From positions 88,927-152,926 of the forward strand of contig NZ_JAHSPR010000007.1 in NCBI RefSeq assembly GCF_019132845.1: 64,000 nt of DNA, given 5' to 3'. Of the stretch, positions 1 through 7,854 are shown in pieces (positions within the stretch are counted from its first letter, which is position 1; the number at the start of each line of letters is the position of its first letter). The DNA is from Advenella alkanexedens. Lineage in GTDB: Bacteria; Pseudomonadota; Gammaproteobacteria; Burkholderiales; Burkholderiaceae_B. The notes under the pieces are model-generated. The model was given only the letters and a program-made list of their open reading frames with translations, had not been told where the DNA came from and made no database searches. Made by a program: the position numbers and the translations under genes.

Positions 1-1
1 T

Positions 2-253
2 TTAGGCAATTTTCACCAAACTGTATTCGGGCGCGATGCGACTGGATTGAAAAATACCAACTTCCAGAAACTCCATCAGCTGGTTGCTGAGCAGGTTGGG
101 CACCCAGGAAGTGGTTGCTTTATTCCAGGTGGGCTTATTAAGATAAGCAAACAAGGTACCATTTTTATCAATGGCCAAATATTTGTAGCCCTCTGGAACA
201 TTTATCTTGAAATTAAAATATGTGATGATGTTTTCTTTGGGTGTAAATGTCAT
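2..253 (-). CDS. Small hypothetical protein, 83 aa
   Basis: A complete short frame with an ATG start and a TAA stop at the window edge. The product is acidic to neutral, soluble-looking, with no membrane segment or signal peptide. The central part (about residues 20-50) reads YKYLAIDKNGTLFAY followed by KPTWN and W, a pattern I associate with small uncharacterised proteins of phage or accessory origin, but I cannot name a family. A weak AAGAAA precedes the start and a run of nine G lies just upstream. The left flank is outside the window, so operon context is unknown. No function is proposed. Confidence 0.5.
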   Translation of the reverse strand: MTFTPKENIITYFNFKINVPEGYKYLAIDKNGTLFAYLNKPTWNKATTSWVPNLLSNQLMEFLEVGIFQSSRIAPEYSLVKIA

Positions 254-259
254 TTTCTT

Positions 260-268
260 GGGGGGGGG
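260..268. repeat. G9 homopolymer upstream of the small hypothetical gene
   Basis: Nine consecutive G residues lie 6 bases upstream of the minus-strand start codon at 253, where the ribosome binding site is expected. Tracts of this length can slip during replication. In this position a length change would alter start-site spacing rather than the reading frame. Confidence 0.6.
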
Positions 269-381
269 TTTCGCGTTGCATCAATGAAATATGAGGCCTT
301 GATATGATTTGTGAAAACCTCAAATCCGAGCTTAAGTCAATAAGCAAGAATGTAAATCAAATTTCCGGGTATTCATTATTG

Positions 382-410
382 ATGTCATTAATATTAATGA
401 TATTTGACAT
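382..410. promoter_or_regulatory. Nested palindromes upstream of the thioesterase gene
   Basis: TCATTAATATTAATGA (385-400) is a perfect 16-base palindrome. It sits within a wider inverted pair, ATGTCA (382-387) and TGACAT (405-410). The region is AT-rich and ends about 70 bases before the thioesterase start, so it is a plausible promoter/operator region. The binding factor is unknown. Confidence 0.4.
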
Positions 411-482
411 TTTCATCTGAAAGTCCGGAAACCCTTGGTATTCATGTGCTTGAATGGATATAAAAATACAGGAGATAACAGC

Positions 483-890
483 GTGGCTTCAAAAGAAGAA
501 ATTATCACTTTCCTGAAAAATGATTTTCCACAGAATAAATGCATTGTGGAAAGCGTTGGTGAACGATTTTCCAGGATAAAATGGCCGGTCAGTTATGAAG
601 ATCTGCGGCCAGGTGGCACCGTATCAGGGCCTTCGTTAATGACCGTGGCCGATGTTGCCTTGTATGTTGCCATTTTGGGTGAAATCGGGATTGTTCCGTT
701 GGCCGTTACCACTAATCTGAATATGTCTTTTCTAAGAAAGCCGGCACCCGATAAAGACCTGATTGCCGAGTGCCGACTTATCAAGTTGGGCAGAACGCTG
801 GCGATGGGTGATGTTTTTATTTACTCAGAAGGGGGTGAGCAGGCTGTGGCGCATGCGGTGGGTACTTATGCCATTCCGGCTCAGGAGTAA
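483..890 (+). CDS. PaaI-type hotdog-fold thioesterase, 135 aa
   Basis: Probably hydrolyses an acyl-CoA thioester; the substrate is unknown. The segment RPGGTVSGPSLMTVADVALY, near the middle of the protein, is the hotdog helix region of the PaaI/YigI-like family. Downstream, NLNMSFLRKPAP and AECRLIKLGRTLAMGDVFIY form the typical beta strands. The length of 135 aa is normal for the family. The frame is open from a TTG at 435, but the GTG at 483 has a strong AGGAG at 470-474 with 8-base spacing and gives the family's usual length, so I chose it. It stands alone, upstream of an oppositely oriented gene. The substrate cannot be read from the sequence. Confidence 0.8.
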   Translation: MASKEEIITFLKNDFPQNKCIVESVGERFSRIKWPVSYEDLRPGGTVSGPSLMTVADVALYVAILGEIGIVPLAVTTNLNMSFLRKPAPDKDLIAECRLIKLGRTLAMGDVFIYSEGGEQAVAHAVGTYAIPAQE

Positions 891-938
891 CCAAGTCGGG
901 GTCACTCTCATTGATCCGGTAAAGCCCGCTGAGGATGA

Positions 939-1661
939 TCAGGTATCCGGTCTGTCAGAGTGATGGACGTCAAGCAGTGCTTTGATGGCTGTTTGGGTTT
1001 TGATGGCAAGACCCAGAGTGTGGGCGTAATATTCGCATACGGTATGGTAGTTTAGGTAAGCAAGGTCTTCCTGATTGCTTATTTCTTCGGGCAATAGCAT
1101 GAGTTGTTCATGAATGTCACAGGCTTGTTCAACTGAACAGGCAGAATGGAGAAAGGGATATTCATCTTTTTCCCAGTGCCAGAAACTGGAAATCTGTTCG
1201 ATCCCGGTTAATTGTTGAAAGTAATGATCCAGTTGTCGGGTGCCAGCTGGATAGGTGTTGAATATTCTATTGGATACTTCGTAATTGAAGTAATTGGCAA
1301 CATGATCACGCCATTGATCATCGGCCAGTGACCAAATCGCCAGTTTATCTTTGTTGTCCAGAATGTCTCGGGCAATAGCTTGCTTTATGGGCAGGGGCAG
1401 GTGTGCGGATGAAGGGATGGTATCGACCAGCTGGACAAGTGCTTCCTGGCCCAGGTTGAAATAAAAGGCTTTCCAGTAGTTACAAAGTAAAACCGTAATG
1501 GATTTGAGCAAAGGGGTTGCAGCGCTATCCGGTTCATTGGAGGCGAGCTCCAGCAAAGGATAAATGTCATCACTAATGTTTTTAATGAAGGTAGTGGTGG
1601 CTACCGGACAAAATAACGCTTCGTTTTCCATGTTGTCAACTTCTGTGATGGTTTGCTTCAT
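939..1661 (-). CDS. Hypothetical protein, 240 aa
   Basis: A long open frame with good coding character. The product is rich in acidic and aromatic residues, predicted soluble and mostly helical. There is no signal peptide, and I recognise no catalytic motif. Tryptophan/tyrosine-rich patches occur in the second half (SSFWHWEKDEYPF, then YLNYHTVCEYYAHTLGLAIKT near the C terminus). Methionines at residues 1 and 11 are both possible starts. It is convergent with the thioesterase gene and separated from the TRAP operon by its terminator, so it is probably transcribed alone. I do not recognise the family and assign no function. Confidence 0.6.
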   Translation of the reverse strand: MKQTITEVDNMENEALFCPVATTTFIKNISDDIYPLLELASNEPDSAATPLLKSITVLLCNYWKAFYFNLGQEALVQLVDTIPSSAHLPLPIKQAIARDILDNKDKLAIWSLADDQWRDHVANYFNYEVSNRIFNTYPAGTRQLDHYFQQLTGIEQISSFWHWEKDEYPFLHSACSVEQACDIHEQLMLLPEEISNQEDLAYLNYHTVCEYYAHTLGLAIKTQTAIKALLDVHHSDRPDT

Positions 1662-1774
1662 CAGTATCCTTTCTGTTAATGCGGCAATTATACAAGTTAT
1701 GCGGCAGATGGATATACCTGTTTCAGGATTCCTGCGGGCAATTGCGGATATTTAAGTCGTGAGTTGATGGTGTA

Positions 1775-1806
1775 CAAAAAAATAAATACCGCCGTAAAGG
1801 CGGTAT
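1775..1806 (-). terminator. Intrinsic terminator of the TRAP operon
   Basis: ATACCGCC (1786-1793) and GGCGGTAT (1799-1806) form a perfect 8-bp stem around a 5-base loop. On the minus strand this is followed by a T-rich tract (complement of 1775-1785). It lies 25 bases past the dctM stop codon, so it ends the dctPQM transcript. Confidence 0.85.
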
Positions 1807-1831
1807 CAAGGCAGTTTGGGAGTAGGACGGT

Positions 1832-3757
1832 TTATTTGTATAAAACCTCGGGCAGCCACAAACCAATTTGCGGGAATACATAAAGCAGAATGAGTGCAAA
1901 AATCTGAATTCCCATAAACGGTAGCATGCCAAGAAATATCTGGTTCAGGGTCACATGTGGTGGCGCCACGCCTTTCAGGTAAAAGGCGGACATGGCCACT
2001 GGGGGTGAAAGGAAAGCGGTTTGCAGGTTGAGGGCAACCAGAATGCCAAAAAACAGTGGATCGATATTGTAATGAGCCAGCAAAGGCAGGAAGATGGGCA
2101 TGAAGATCACAATAATCTCCGTCCACTCAAGTGGCCAGCCCAGCAGGAAAATGACAATTTGCGCCATGATCATGAACTCAATGGGGGTTAAATCCATTGA
2201 CAATACCCAGGCGTTGATAATTTCCTGGCCACCGAGCAGGGCAAAAGCGGCAGAGAAAATACTGGAACCCACAAAGAGCCAGCATACCATTGCGCTGGTT
2301 TTTGCCGTCAGGTACATGGACTCCTTGAGCATGGACATATTCAGTCGCCGGTAGGCAAAGGCCAGCAATAACCCGCCAAATGCCCCCATGGCAGCCGCTT
2401 CGGATGGTGTGGCAAAGCCAAACACAATGCTGCCCAAGACAGCCAGGATAAGAATGGCCAGTGGGAAGAAGGAGGCCAGGAGCATTTTGAAAATTTCCAG
2501 CCGGGCAAAGGTAAAAAATGCATAAAAGATAAACAGCATGACCAGAGCGGCAAAGAAAATAATCCAGAAAGTCATGGGGGCGCTGGTTCTGCCCAGTTCG
2601 TCAGCGATTAAGGTTTCAGTGGTGGTAACCTCTTCTGCGGTGGCTTGTGCCATTGGCTCTGCCCCGGGGGGCTCATTCAGGGCACCGGGTGGCTCAGCCA
2701 GCCCACCCGCGCCAGGGGGCTCAGCCAGGCCACTGCCGTAACTGTCAGACAGGGTATCAAAGGAGCCAAATCCCATTTCTTGCAATTCATTGGTTTGTTG
2801 TGGTGCAGAGGCGGTGACTATTGTATAGGTGATACCCATGGCACCAAAGAAAACGATGGCGGGCAATAAAGTGATGAAAAGCTGATACAGCAGGGACTTT
2901 GCCGGTATGTCAACATTGCGCTTGCCCTTAAGGGCACTTAACAGGCCCGGCAGGGCTTTGTTGCTGATGGAATTTTTAATGTTTTCGGCAAAATCGGGCA
3001 GGGAAACGCGTCTTTCTTCCTCGGACAAAGGAGGAGCCAGCTTGGGGTTGAGTTTGGCCATGATGATGACGTAAACAACATAAAGCACGGCCAGCATAAT
3101 GCCAGGAAAAAAGGCGGCGGCATACAGCTTGACTACTGATACGCCCGCAACAGCGCCATACACAATTAACAGTACCGAAGGCGGAATCATGATGCCCAGG
3201 CATCCGCCAGCGGTAATGGCACCGGCAGAAAGTTTAACGTCATAACCGGATTTCAGCATGGCCGGCAAGGCTAGCAAACCCATTAAAGTTACCACTGCGC
3301 CAACAATGCCGGTGGCCGTGGCAAAAACCGCACAGGTAATAATGGTGGCAACCGCCAAAGAGCCGGGTATGCGAGCCATGACCAGATGCATGCTTTTGAA
3401 AAGTTTTTCAATCAGGTTGGCGCGTTCAACCAGGTACCCCATGAAAATGAATAAAGGCACGGCAATGAGGACATCATTGGTCATAACGGCGTAAGTACGC
3501 AGAACCATCAGGTCCAGCGTTTGTTCCACGGCAAGACGCGTGCCCATATCCTGATAAGCATACAGGGTAAAGCCAACACCCATGCCCATCAGGGTGAAAG
3601 CAGTGGGGAACCCCAGCATAATGGCCACAACAATCAGGGCCAGCATGAGCAAGCCCATATGCCCATTAGTGATATCCGCCGGGGCGGGCATGAAAATAAC
3701 CAAGGTGATAATAATGCCAAATAATATGGTAAGTCCGAACCAGGCTTCTTTTTTCAT
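1832..3757 (-). CDS. dctM: TRAP transporter large permease, DctM type, 641 aa
   Basis: Membrane subunit that carries out Na+-driven uptake of an organic acid in a tripartite ATP-independent periplasmic transporter. Many hydrophobic helices are visible, with conserved DctM stretches such as PSVLLIVYGAVAG and FGFATPSEAAAMGAFGG. It is longer than the roughly 425 aa of the classic DctM. It belongs to the long form, with extra cytoplasmic or periplasmic insertions in the middle. One insertion (about residues 320-395) contains four near-identical EPPGA-type units and is low complexity. It overlaps dctQ by 4 bases (ATGA), so the two are translationally coupled. The substrate is unknown; related long-form systems are annotated for mannitol/chloroaromatic or 2-oxo acids. 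Confidence 0.92.
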   Translation of the reverse strand: MKKEAWFGLTILFGIIITLVIFMPAPADITNGHMGLLMLALIVVAIMLGFPTAFTLMGMGVGFTLYAYQDMGTRLAVEQTLDLMVLRTYAVMTNDVLIAVPLFIFMGYLVERANLIEKLFKSMHLVMARIPGSLAVATIITCAVFATATGIVGAVVTLMGLLALPAMLKSGYDVKLSAGAITAGGCLGIMIPPSVLLIVYGAVAGVSVVKLYAAAFFPGIMLAVLYVVYVIIMAKLNPKLAPPLSEEERRVSLPDFAENIKNSISNKALPGLLSALKGKRNVDIPAKSLLYQLFITLLPAIVFFGAMGITYTIVTASAPQQTNELQEMGFGSFDTLSDSYGSGLAEPPGAGGLAEPPGALNEPPGAEPMAQATAEEVTTTETLIADELGRTSAPMTFWIIFFAALVMLFIFYAFFTFARLEIFKMLLASFFPLAILILAVLGSIVFGFATPSEAAAMGAFGGLLLAFAYRRLNMSMLKESMYLTAKTSAMVCWLFVGSSIFSAAFALLGGQEIINAWVLSMDLTPIEFMIMAQIVIFLLGWPLEWTEIIVIFMPIFLPLLAHYNIDPLFFGILVALNLQTAFLSPPVAMSAFYLKGVAPPHVTLNQIFLGMLPFMGIQIFALILLYVFPQIGLWLPEVLYK

Positions 3758-4380
3758 GGTTGATTCCTGTTTTTATCTGTTATGTATTCATCTGCTTGAA
3801 TAATGTCTTGCGTTGAAACATGAACCATGTTTTTCAGCTTATCAACATCAACCTCTTCCACATCAATGTTCCGTGATGGCCATTGCCCCTTTTTCAGGCA
3901 CATGATGCATCTGACGACTTCCACAAATCCTTGCAAAAACAAGGCAAAACCGGCAATGGGAATAATGGCCTTGAATGGATAGATAGGAGGGCCATCGGCC
4001 GTAATGGTGGAGTGTTCATTGATCACCCACGATTCGGAGGCGTAGTTGTAACCTGCCCAAACCAGGGCAATAATGCCGGGAAAGAAAAAAAGAAAATAAA
4101 GGATAAGATCCAGGCTGGCCTGCAAACGAACCGGAAAAAAACCATACAGTACGTCACCGCGCACATGTCCGTTTTTGCCTAGCGTATAAGCACCGGCCAT
4201 CATGAATAGTGCACCGTATAGCATGTTCATGACATCAAATGCCCAGGCATGGGGTTGATGCAATGCATAGCGTGAAAAAACTTCGTAGGTAACAAAAAGC
4301 GTGAGGATAAGGGCGCACCAACTGAATAGTTGGCCAATTAATGTGTTGACTTTATCAATAAAGCGCAATATTTTTCGCAT
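3754..4380 (-). CDS. dctQ: TRAP transporter small permease, DctQ type, 208 aa
   Basis: Small four-helix membrane subunit that pairs with DctM. Hydrophobic segments lie at roughly residues 15-38, 50-68, 88-112 and 135-160. The family patch EVFSRYALHQPHAWAFD is near the N terminus. A charged C-terminal tail of about 45 residues is longer than usual. The stop overlaps the dctM start. The gap to dctP (119 bases) holds a hairpin that probably lowers downstream expression relative to the binding protein. Confidence 0.9.
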   Translation of the reverse strand: MRKILRFIDKVNTLIGQLFSWCALILTLFVTYEVFSRYALHQPHAWAFDVMNMLYGALFMMAGAYTLGKNGHVRGDVLYGFFPVRLQASLDLILYFLFFFPGIIALVWAGYNYASESWVINEHSTITADGPPIYPFKAIIPIAGFALFLQGFVEVVRCIMCLKKGQWPSRNIDVEEVDVDKLKNMVHVSTQDIIQADEYITDKNRNQP

Positions 4381-4412
4381 ACGAATTCGCCTGGCAGTAT
4401 TGATCCATGGAT

Positions 4413-4445
4413 GTCACTTTCACTCTTGACAAGAATGAAAGTGAC
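4413..4445 (-). promoter_or_regulatory. Intercistronic hairpin between dctP and dctQ
   Basis: GTCACTTTCA (4413-4422) and TGAAAGTGAC (4436-4445) are perfect 10-base inverted repeats, and an inner CTT/AAG can extend the stem. No T-run follows on the minus strand. It is more likely an mRNA-stabilising or attenuating hairpin than a full terminator. Confidence 0.7.
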
Positions 4446-4499
4446 ACGAAGGGCTGTAAACGGGTAAGACGTTTACAAAAAAGTGCGTAAGCCCCGGCT

Positions 4500-5666
4500 T
4501 TAAGATTTCTTGGCGGCAGGCCGGGCAAAATAATGGTTATAGGCCATGCGTCGGTTATTGTTGGTGTCCATGTCCCAACTGACCGCCCGCTCAGCAAATG
4601 CCCGTTGTGATTCCTCAATTTCCTTGAACAGGGGATTGCTTTCCGCTTTTTTGGCGACAATATCGTCCCAGGTGGTTAATTGCTGCTGAAGAATGGCGTC
4701 TGGCGTTTTGTAGAACTTGACATTGTCTTCGGCTTTCAGTTTGACGTAATCTTGTGAATAACGGTCTATGGCTTTCCAGGACATATCGGCCGAAGCGGCT
4801 TCTACCGCGTTTTCTATAATGGCCTTCATTTTGTCTGGCAGTGCATTATATTTATCTTTATTGAAGGTGATCTCAAAGGTTTCGGAGGGCTGGTGAAAGC
4901 TTTGCAGCATACATACCTTTGAAACATCGGGGAAGCCAAGCAAACGGTCGGAAGAAGCGTTGTTGAATTCAGCGCCATCCAACAGCCCGCGATCAAGGGC
5001 GGGTACGATTTCACCACCCGGCAGGGCATTAACGGCAGCTCCCATGGCGGTAAACAGGTCAATGGCCAGACCGTTGGTGCGGAATTTCAGACCTTTCAGG
5101 TCTTCTGCTTTGGCAATGGGCTTTTTGAACCAGCCCAGTGGCTGTGTTGGCATTGGGCCGCTCAGGAAGGAAACGACATTGCCACCAATAGAGTCATACA
5201 GCTTGACCAGTAATTCTTTACCGCCACCATATTTAAACCAGGCAAGCAACATATTGGCATCCATGCCATAGGCGGGTCCGGAAGAAAACAGGGCAAGCGC
5301 ATTTTGTTTTCCATAACTATAACCAAGAACGCCATGGCCGCCATCCAGGGTCCCTTTTGAAACGGCGTCCAGCAAGGCAAAGGCGGGTACAACCGCACCG
5401 GCCGGAAGGACTTCGATTCTAAGCTCTCCACCTGTCATGTCATTGATTTTTTTTGCAAAATCAAGGGCGTATTCGTGGAAAATATCCACAGTTGGCCAAG
5501 TGCTTTGAAAGCGGAAACTGGTGGGGGTTTGTGCACTGACAATGGCCGGGAAACCCATGCCTACGGCAGCGGCCGTACCGGCTGCCGCCGTGCCCAGGAA
5601 TTTACGGCGTGATTCGGTTTGTGGTGGGGGTGCGGAAGGTTTTTTTGCAGGACTGTTATTAGCCAT
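4500..5666 (-). CDS. dctP: TRAP transporter periplasmic solute-binding protein, DctP type, 388 aa
   Basis: Captures the substrate in the periplasm and delivers it to DctQM. The N terminus carries a twin-arginine-like signal: SRRKFLG followed by an alanine-rich hydrophobic stretch and a likely cleavage after VSA. The mature part begins TPTSFRFQSTWP and has the DctP family blocks LKGLKFRTNG, LPGGEIVPALDRG and LDGAEFNN, which place it with the mannitol/chloroaromatic or 2-oxo-acid binding proteins. The frame is open up to 5780. The ATG at 5666 has AGGAGA upstream and starts just before the signal peptide, so it was preferred. It is the first gene of the operon. Confidence 0.92.
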   Translation of the reverse strand: MANNSPAKKPSAPPPQTESRRKFLGTAAAGTAAAVGMGFPAIVSAQTPTSFRFQSTWPTVDIFHEYALDFAKKINDMTGGELRIEVLPAGAVVPAFALLDAVSKGTLDGGHGVLGYSYGKQNALALFSSGPAYGMDANMLLAWFKYGGGKELLVKLYDSIGGNVVSFLSGPMPTQPLGWFKKPIAKAEDLKGLKFRTNGLAIDLFTAMGAAVNALPGGEIVPALDRGLLDGAEFNNASSDRLLGFPDVSKVCMLQSFHQPSETFEITFNKDKYNALPDKMKAIIENAVEAASADMSWKAIDRYSQDYVKLKAEDNVKFYKTPDAILQQQLTTWDDIVAKKAESNPLFKEIEESQRAFAERAVSWDMDTNNNRRMAYNHYFARPAAKKS

Positions 5667-6697
5667 GGTTTGTCTCCTATGTGGCTGATACAACTGGTGA
5701 TACCTGATAGTGATTATGTTTGTTGTGCTACAGACTGCGACTCCAACTAAATTTATACGCACTCTATTATTCATTGTCAAGATCTATGGACTAAGTGTAA
5801 GTGCCCATATTTAAATGCAAATTTTATGCTTTTTAAATTGTGCGTATGCATTGCCATGCTCTGCGTGGGAATGCCAGATGACACTCAAAATAATGTTCTT
5901 GATAATCGTGTTTTGAACTTGATGTGAATTTACATTTTGTGTGCTATTTTACTTACAATTATTTTGCATTGATCTATATCAAGAAAGTGCCATTTTGTAT
6001 GGTGCTGAAATAACTGGTCATAATTTCACAATGTGGAATTTAGAAGGATGTAGGCGTGTGGGGAATGTGGCTATTGTGATTGATGGTAATAGAAATCATG
6101 GGATTTTTATCAAAAAACATTCTAATCAAATGATTTGAATAAAAGATATTTATTTTTAAAACAACAAAATAGTGCTCAAATTTGTAACATAATAATTCAC
6201 TTGAATTTCAGGAAATGTAAATTTTGATGTTTTTATTTTTGTAAAAAATATTTTCATATAATTCATTTTTTCATTTGCTAAAGATCTGGATCCTAAAAAC
6301 ACAGATTTTTAAATAATCTCAAATTTTCATTATTGGAGTAATTATTATTAATTAGGGTGTTTTTTGAGGGCGAGAAACGTTACTTAATTGACTATAACAA
6401 CACGATTTTTATAAAGCCATTCTTGTTTTTTTGTATTAAGCAGGCATAATTCGGTGGTCAAGACAATTAATAAAACACAAATTTATTATTTTGTCATCTA
6501 GGGTTTACCGCAGGATTCATAAAAAAATAACAATTCTTTTTTATGATGGAAGCTTTGTTAATTAACTTTTTGTTTATCTGGTTTGTTAACAATGAGTTCA
6601 GAAGCGTGCAAGTAATTTGTAAATTGGCAAGACTATAATCAACGATGCGGTTATGACTTTGCTTGTGTTTCCGAATAAATTTAATAAGTGACTACGA
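5667..6697. other. AT-rich gene-free region between dctP and flhDC
   Basis: About 1 kb without a convincing gene; one 65-codon frame at 5941-6138 has no ribosome site and no coding character. From about 5940 the sequence is strongly AT-rich, with many short A and T runs. It contains the dctP promoter on the left and must contain the flhDC promoter on the right. Long AT-rich leaders before flhDC integrate many regulators in other bacteria; I cannot assign individual sites here. Confidence 0.6.
5848..5874. repeat. REP-like palindrome, copy 1
   Basis: Imperfect inverted repeat with arms GCATTGCCATGC and GCGTGGGAATGC. The same core (CCATGCT followed by CGTGGGAAT) recurs at 59077-59104 and 63681-63710. 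It matches the widespread extragenic palindrome type seen in many proteobacteria. Confidence 0.6.
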
Positions 6698-7057
6698 ATG
6701 ATGAGTATTGGCCAGTCTCCCTTTATGCAGGACACCAACCTGGTGAATGAGTTAAGAGAAGTTAACTTGTCTTATTTACTGTTGGCTCAACGCATGTTGC
6801 GAGATGATTTTTCCAAAGGAATGTACCGTTTGGGACTTGGCAGGGAGGTCGCCGAGTTGTTGATGGATTTAAGCACTTCGCAGGTATTGTCGTTGGCATC
6901 TTCAAACTCCCTTATTTGCGGGTTCCGCCTGAATGATATTGCATTGCTGGGAGCTCTTACTAAAGATGGTATGAACGGTACCCTTAAGCAGGTACAGGCC
7001 TCCATGATGCTGGCACAGCAGGAGCCTGATCGTGTTATGCAGGAGGCATCTCGGTGA
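6698..7057 (+). CDS. flhD: Flagellar transcriptional activator FlhD, 119 aa
   Basis: Partner of FlhC in the FlhD4C2 master activator that switches on early flagellar operons. The protein shows the FlhD signature NLSYLLLAQRMLRDD and the C-terminal helix-turn-helix-like segment FRLNDIALLGALT. The length is normal (E. coli FlhD is about 116-119 aa). Two adjacent ATG codons (6698 and 6701) could start it; neither has a strong ribosome site. The stop codon overlaps the flhC start by 4 bases, which fits the fixed stoichiometry of the complex. Confidence 0.95.
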   Translation: MMSIGQSPFMQDTNLVNELREVNLSYLLLAQRMLRDDFSKGMYRLGLGREVAELLMDLSTSQVLSLASSNSLICGFRLNDIALLGALTKDGMNGTLKQVQASMMLAQQEPDRVMQEASR

Positions 7058-7656
7058 GCGAAAAGGTGAAAGCCAAGGCAAAACCCAAGGCAAAACCAAA
7101 AAGTGTTCTTAAAGATGGCATGGATATCTCGCTGGCCAGCCAGATGATACAGCTGGGTGCTCGCTTGCAAGTGCTCGAGGCGGAAACCGATTTAAGCAGT
7201 GATCGGCTGTCCCGGCTCTATCATGAGATTCATCACCGCTCTCCGCCCAAGGGTATGTTGCCATACTCCACCGACTGGTTCATGTCTTTTTACCAGAATA
7301 TTCATGCAACCCTGTTTTACAGCATTTATCTTAATCTGGTCAGTCATACTGATACCCAGGGGATACAGGCGATTATTGAAGCCTATACGCTTTATCTTGA
7401 ACATGATGAGGTACAACGATCTTGGGATGAACAAAGCAACGAGCCGGTGTTGAGTTTTACCCGCGCCTGGATGCTGGTTCGATTCTTTAAAAGCGATTTA
7501 ATGCAAATGTCCACCTGCTCACAGTGCAGTACGGCTTTTGTTACCCACAAGCATGAGTTGGAAAGTGGTTTTGTCTGTGTCATGTGCAAGCCGCCAGCCA
7601 GAATTGTGGGCATGCTTAACAAACAGGCAACCGCTTCTTATTACGGCAAGTTTTAG
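7054..7656 (+). CDS. flhC: Flagellar transcriptional activator FlhC, 200 aa
   Basis: DNA-binding partner of FlhD. Four cysteines, C155, C158, C175 and C178, form the CxxC-CxxC zinc site of the family. Conserved blocks SLASQMIQLGARLQVLE and RLYHEIHHRSPPKGMLPYSTDWF are present. It begins with GTG overlapping the flhD stop, and AGGAGG at 7041-7046 is correctly spaced. The first 20 residues form a lysine/alanine/proline-rich extension (KAKAKPKAKPK) not present in enteric FlhC. An intrinsic terminator follows 70 bases after the stop. Confidence 0.96.
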   Translation: MSEKVKAKAKPKAKPKSVLKDGMDISLASQMIQLGARLQVLEAETDLSSDRLSRLYHEIHHRSPPKGMLPYSTDWFMSFYQNIHATLFYSIYLNLVSHTDTQGIQAIIEAYTLYLEHDEVQRSWDEQSNEPVLSFTRAWMLVRFFKSDLMQMSTCSQCSTAFVTHKHELESGFVCVMCKPPARIVGMLNKQATASYYGKF

Positions 7657-7726
7657 TCGATCTTCTGTCTGTCGGCCCCGTCTTGGTGGCTTGCCTTTGC
7701 CTTGGTTGCAGTGTCGTTCAAGGGGG

Positions 7727-7748
7727 CAGGGGTGCGGCCCTGTTTTTT
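7727..7748 (+). terminator. Intrinsic terminator after flhDC
   Basis: CAGGG (7727-7731) and CCCTG (7738-7742) form a GC-rich stem with a 6-base loop, followed directly by six T. It separates flhDC from the sigma-28 promoter of the next gene. Confidence 0.8.
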
Positions 7749-7756
7749 AAAAAAAT

Positions 7757-7783
7757 TAAATTAATGTCATTTATTGACGTTAA
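7757..7783 (+). promoter_or_regulatory. Sigma-28 promoter for the PAS chemoreceptor
   Basis: TAAA (7757-7760), a 15-base spacer, then GACGTTAA (7776-7783). This fits the FliA consensus TAAA-N15-GCCGATAA with two changes. It matches the variant -10 (GCCGTTAA) found before flgK, fliC and fliD here at 7 of 8 positions. It lies 71 bases before the start codon. Confidence 0.75.
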
Positions 7784-7854
7784 TGAACATGCAGCACCGA
7801 AAACTATTAACAATTGTTGGCTGACATAAACAGCCTGAATGGATTGCCCAAATC

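Noticed and set aside
5941..6138. 65-codon frame in the flhDC leader
   Set aside because: No ribosome site, no recognisable protein features, and it lies in AT-rich regulatory sequence.
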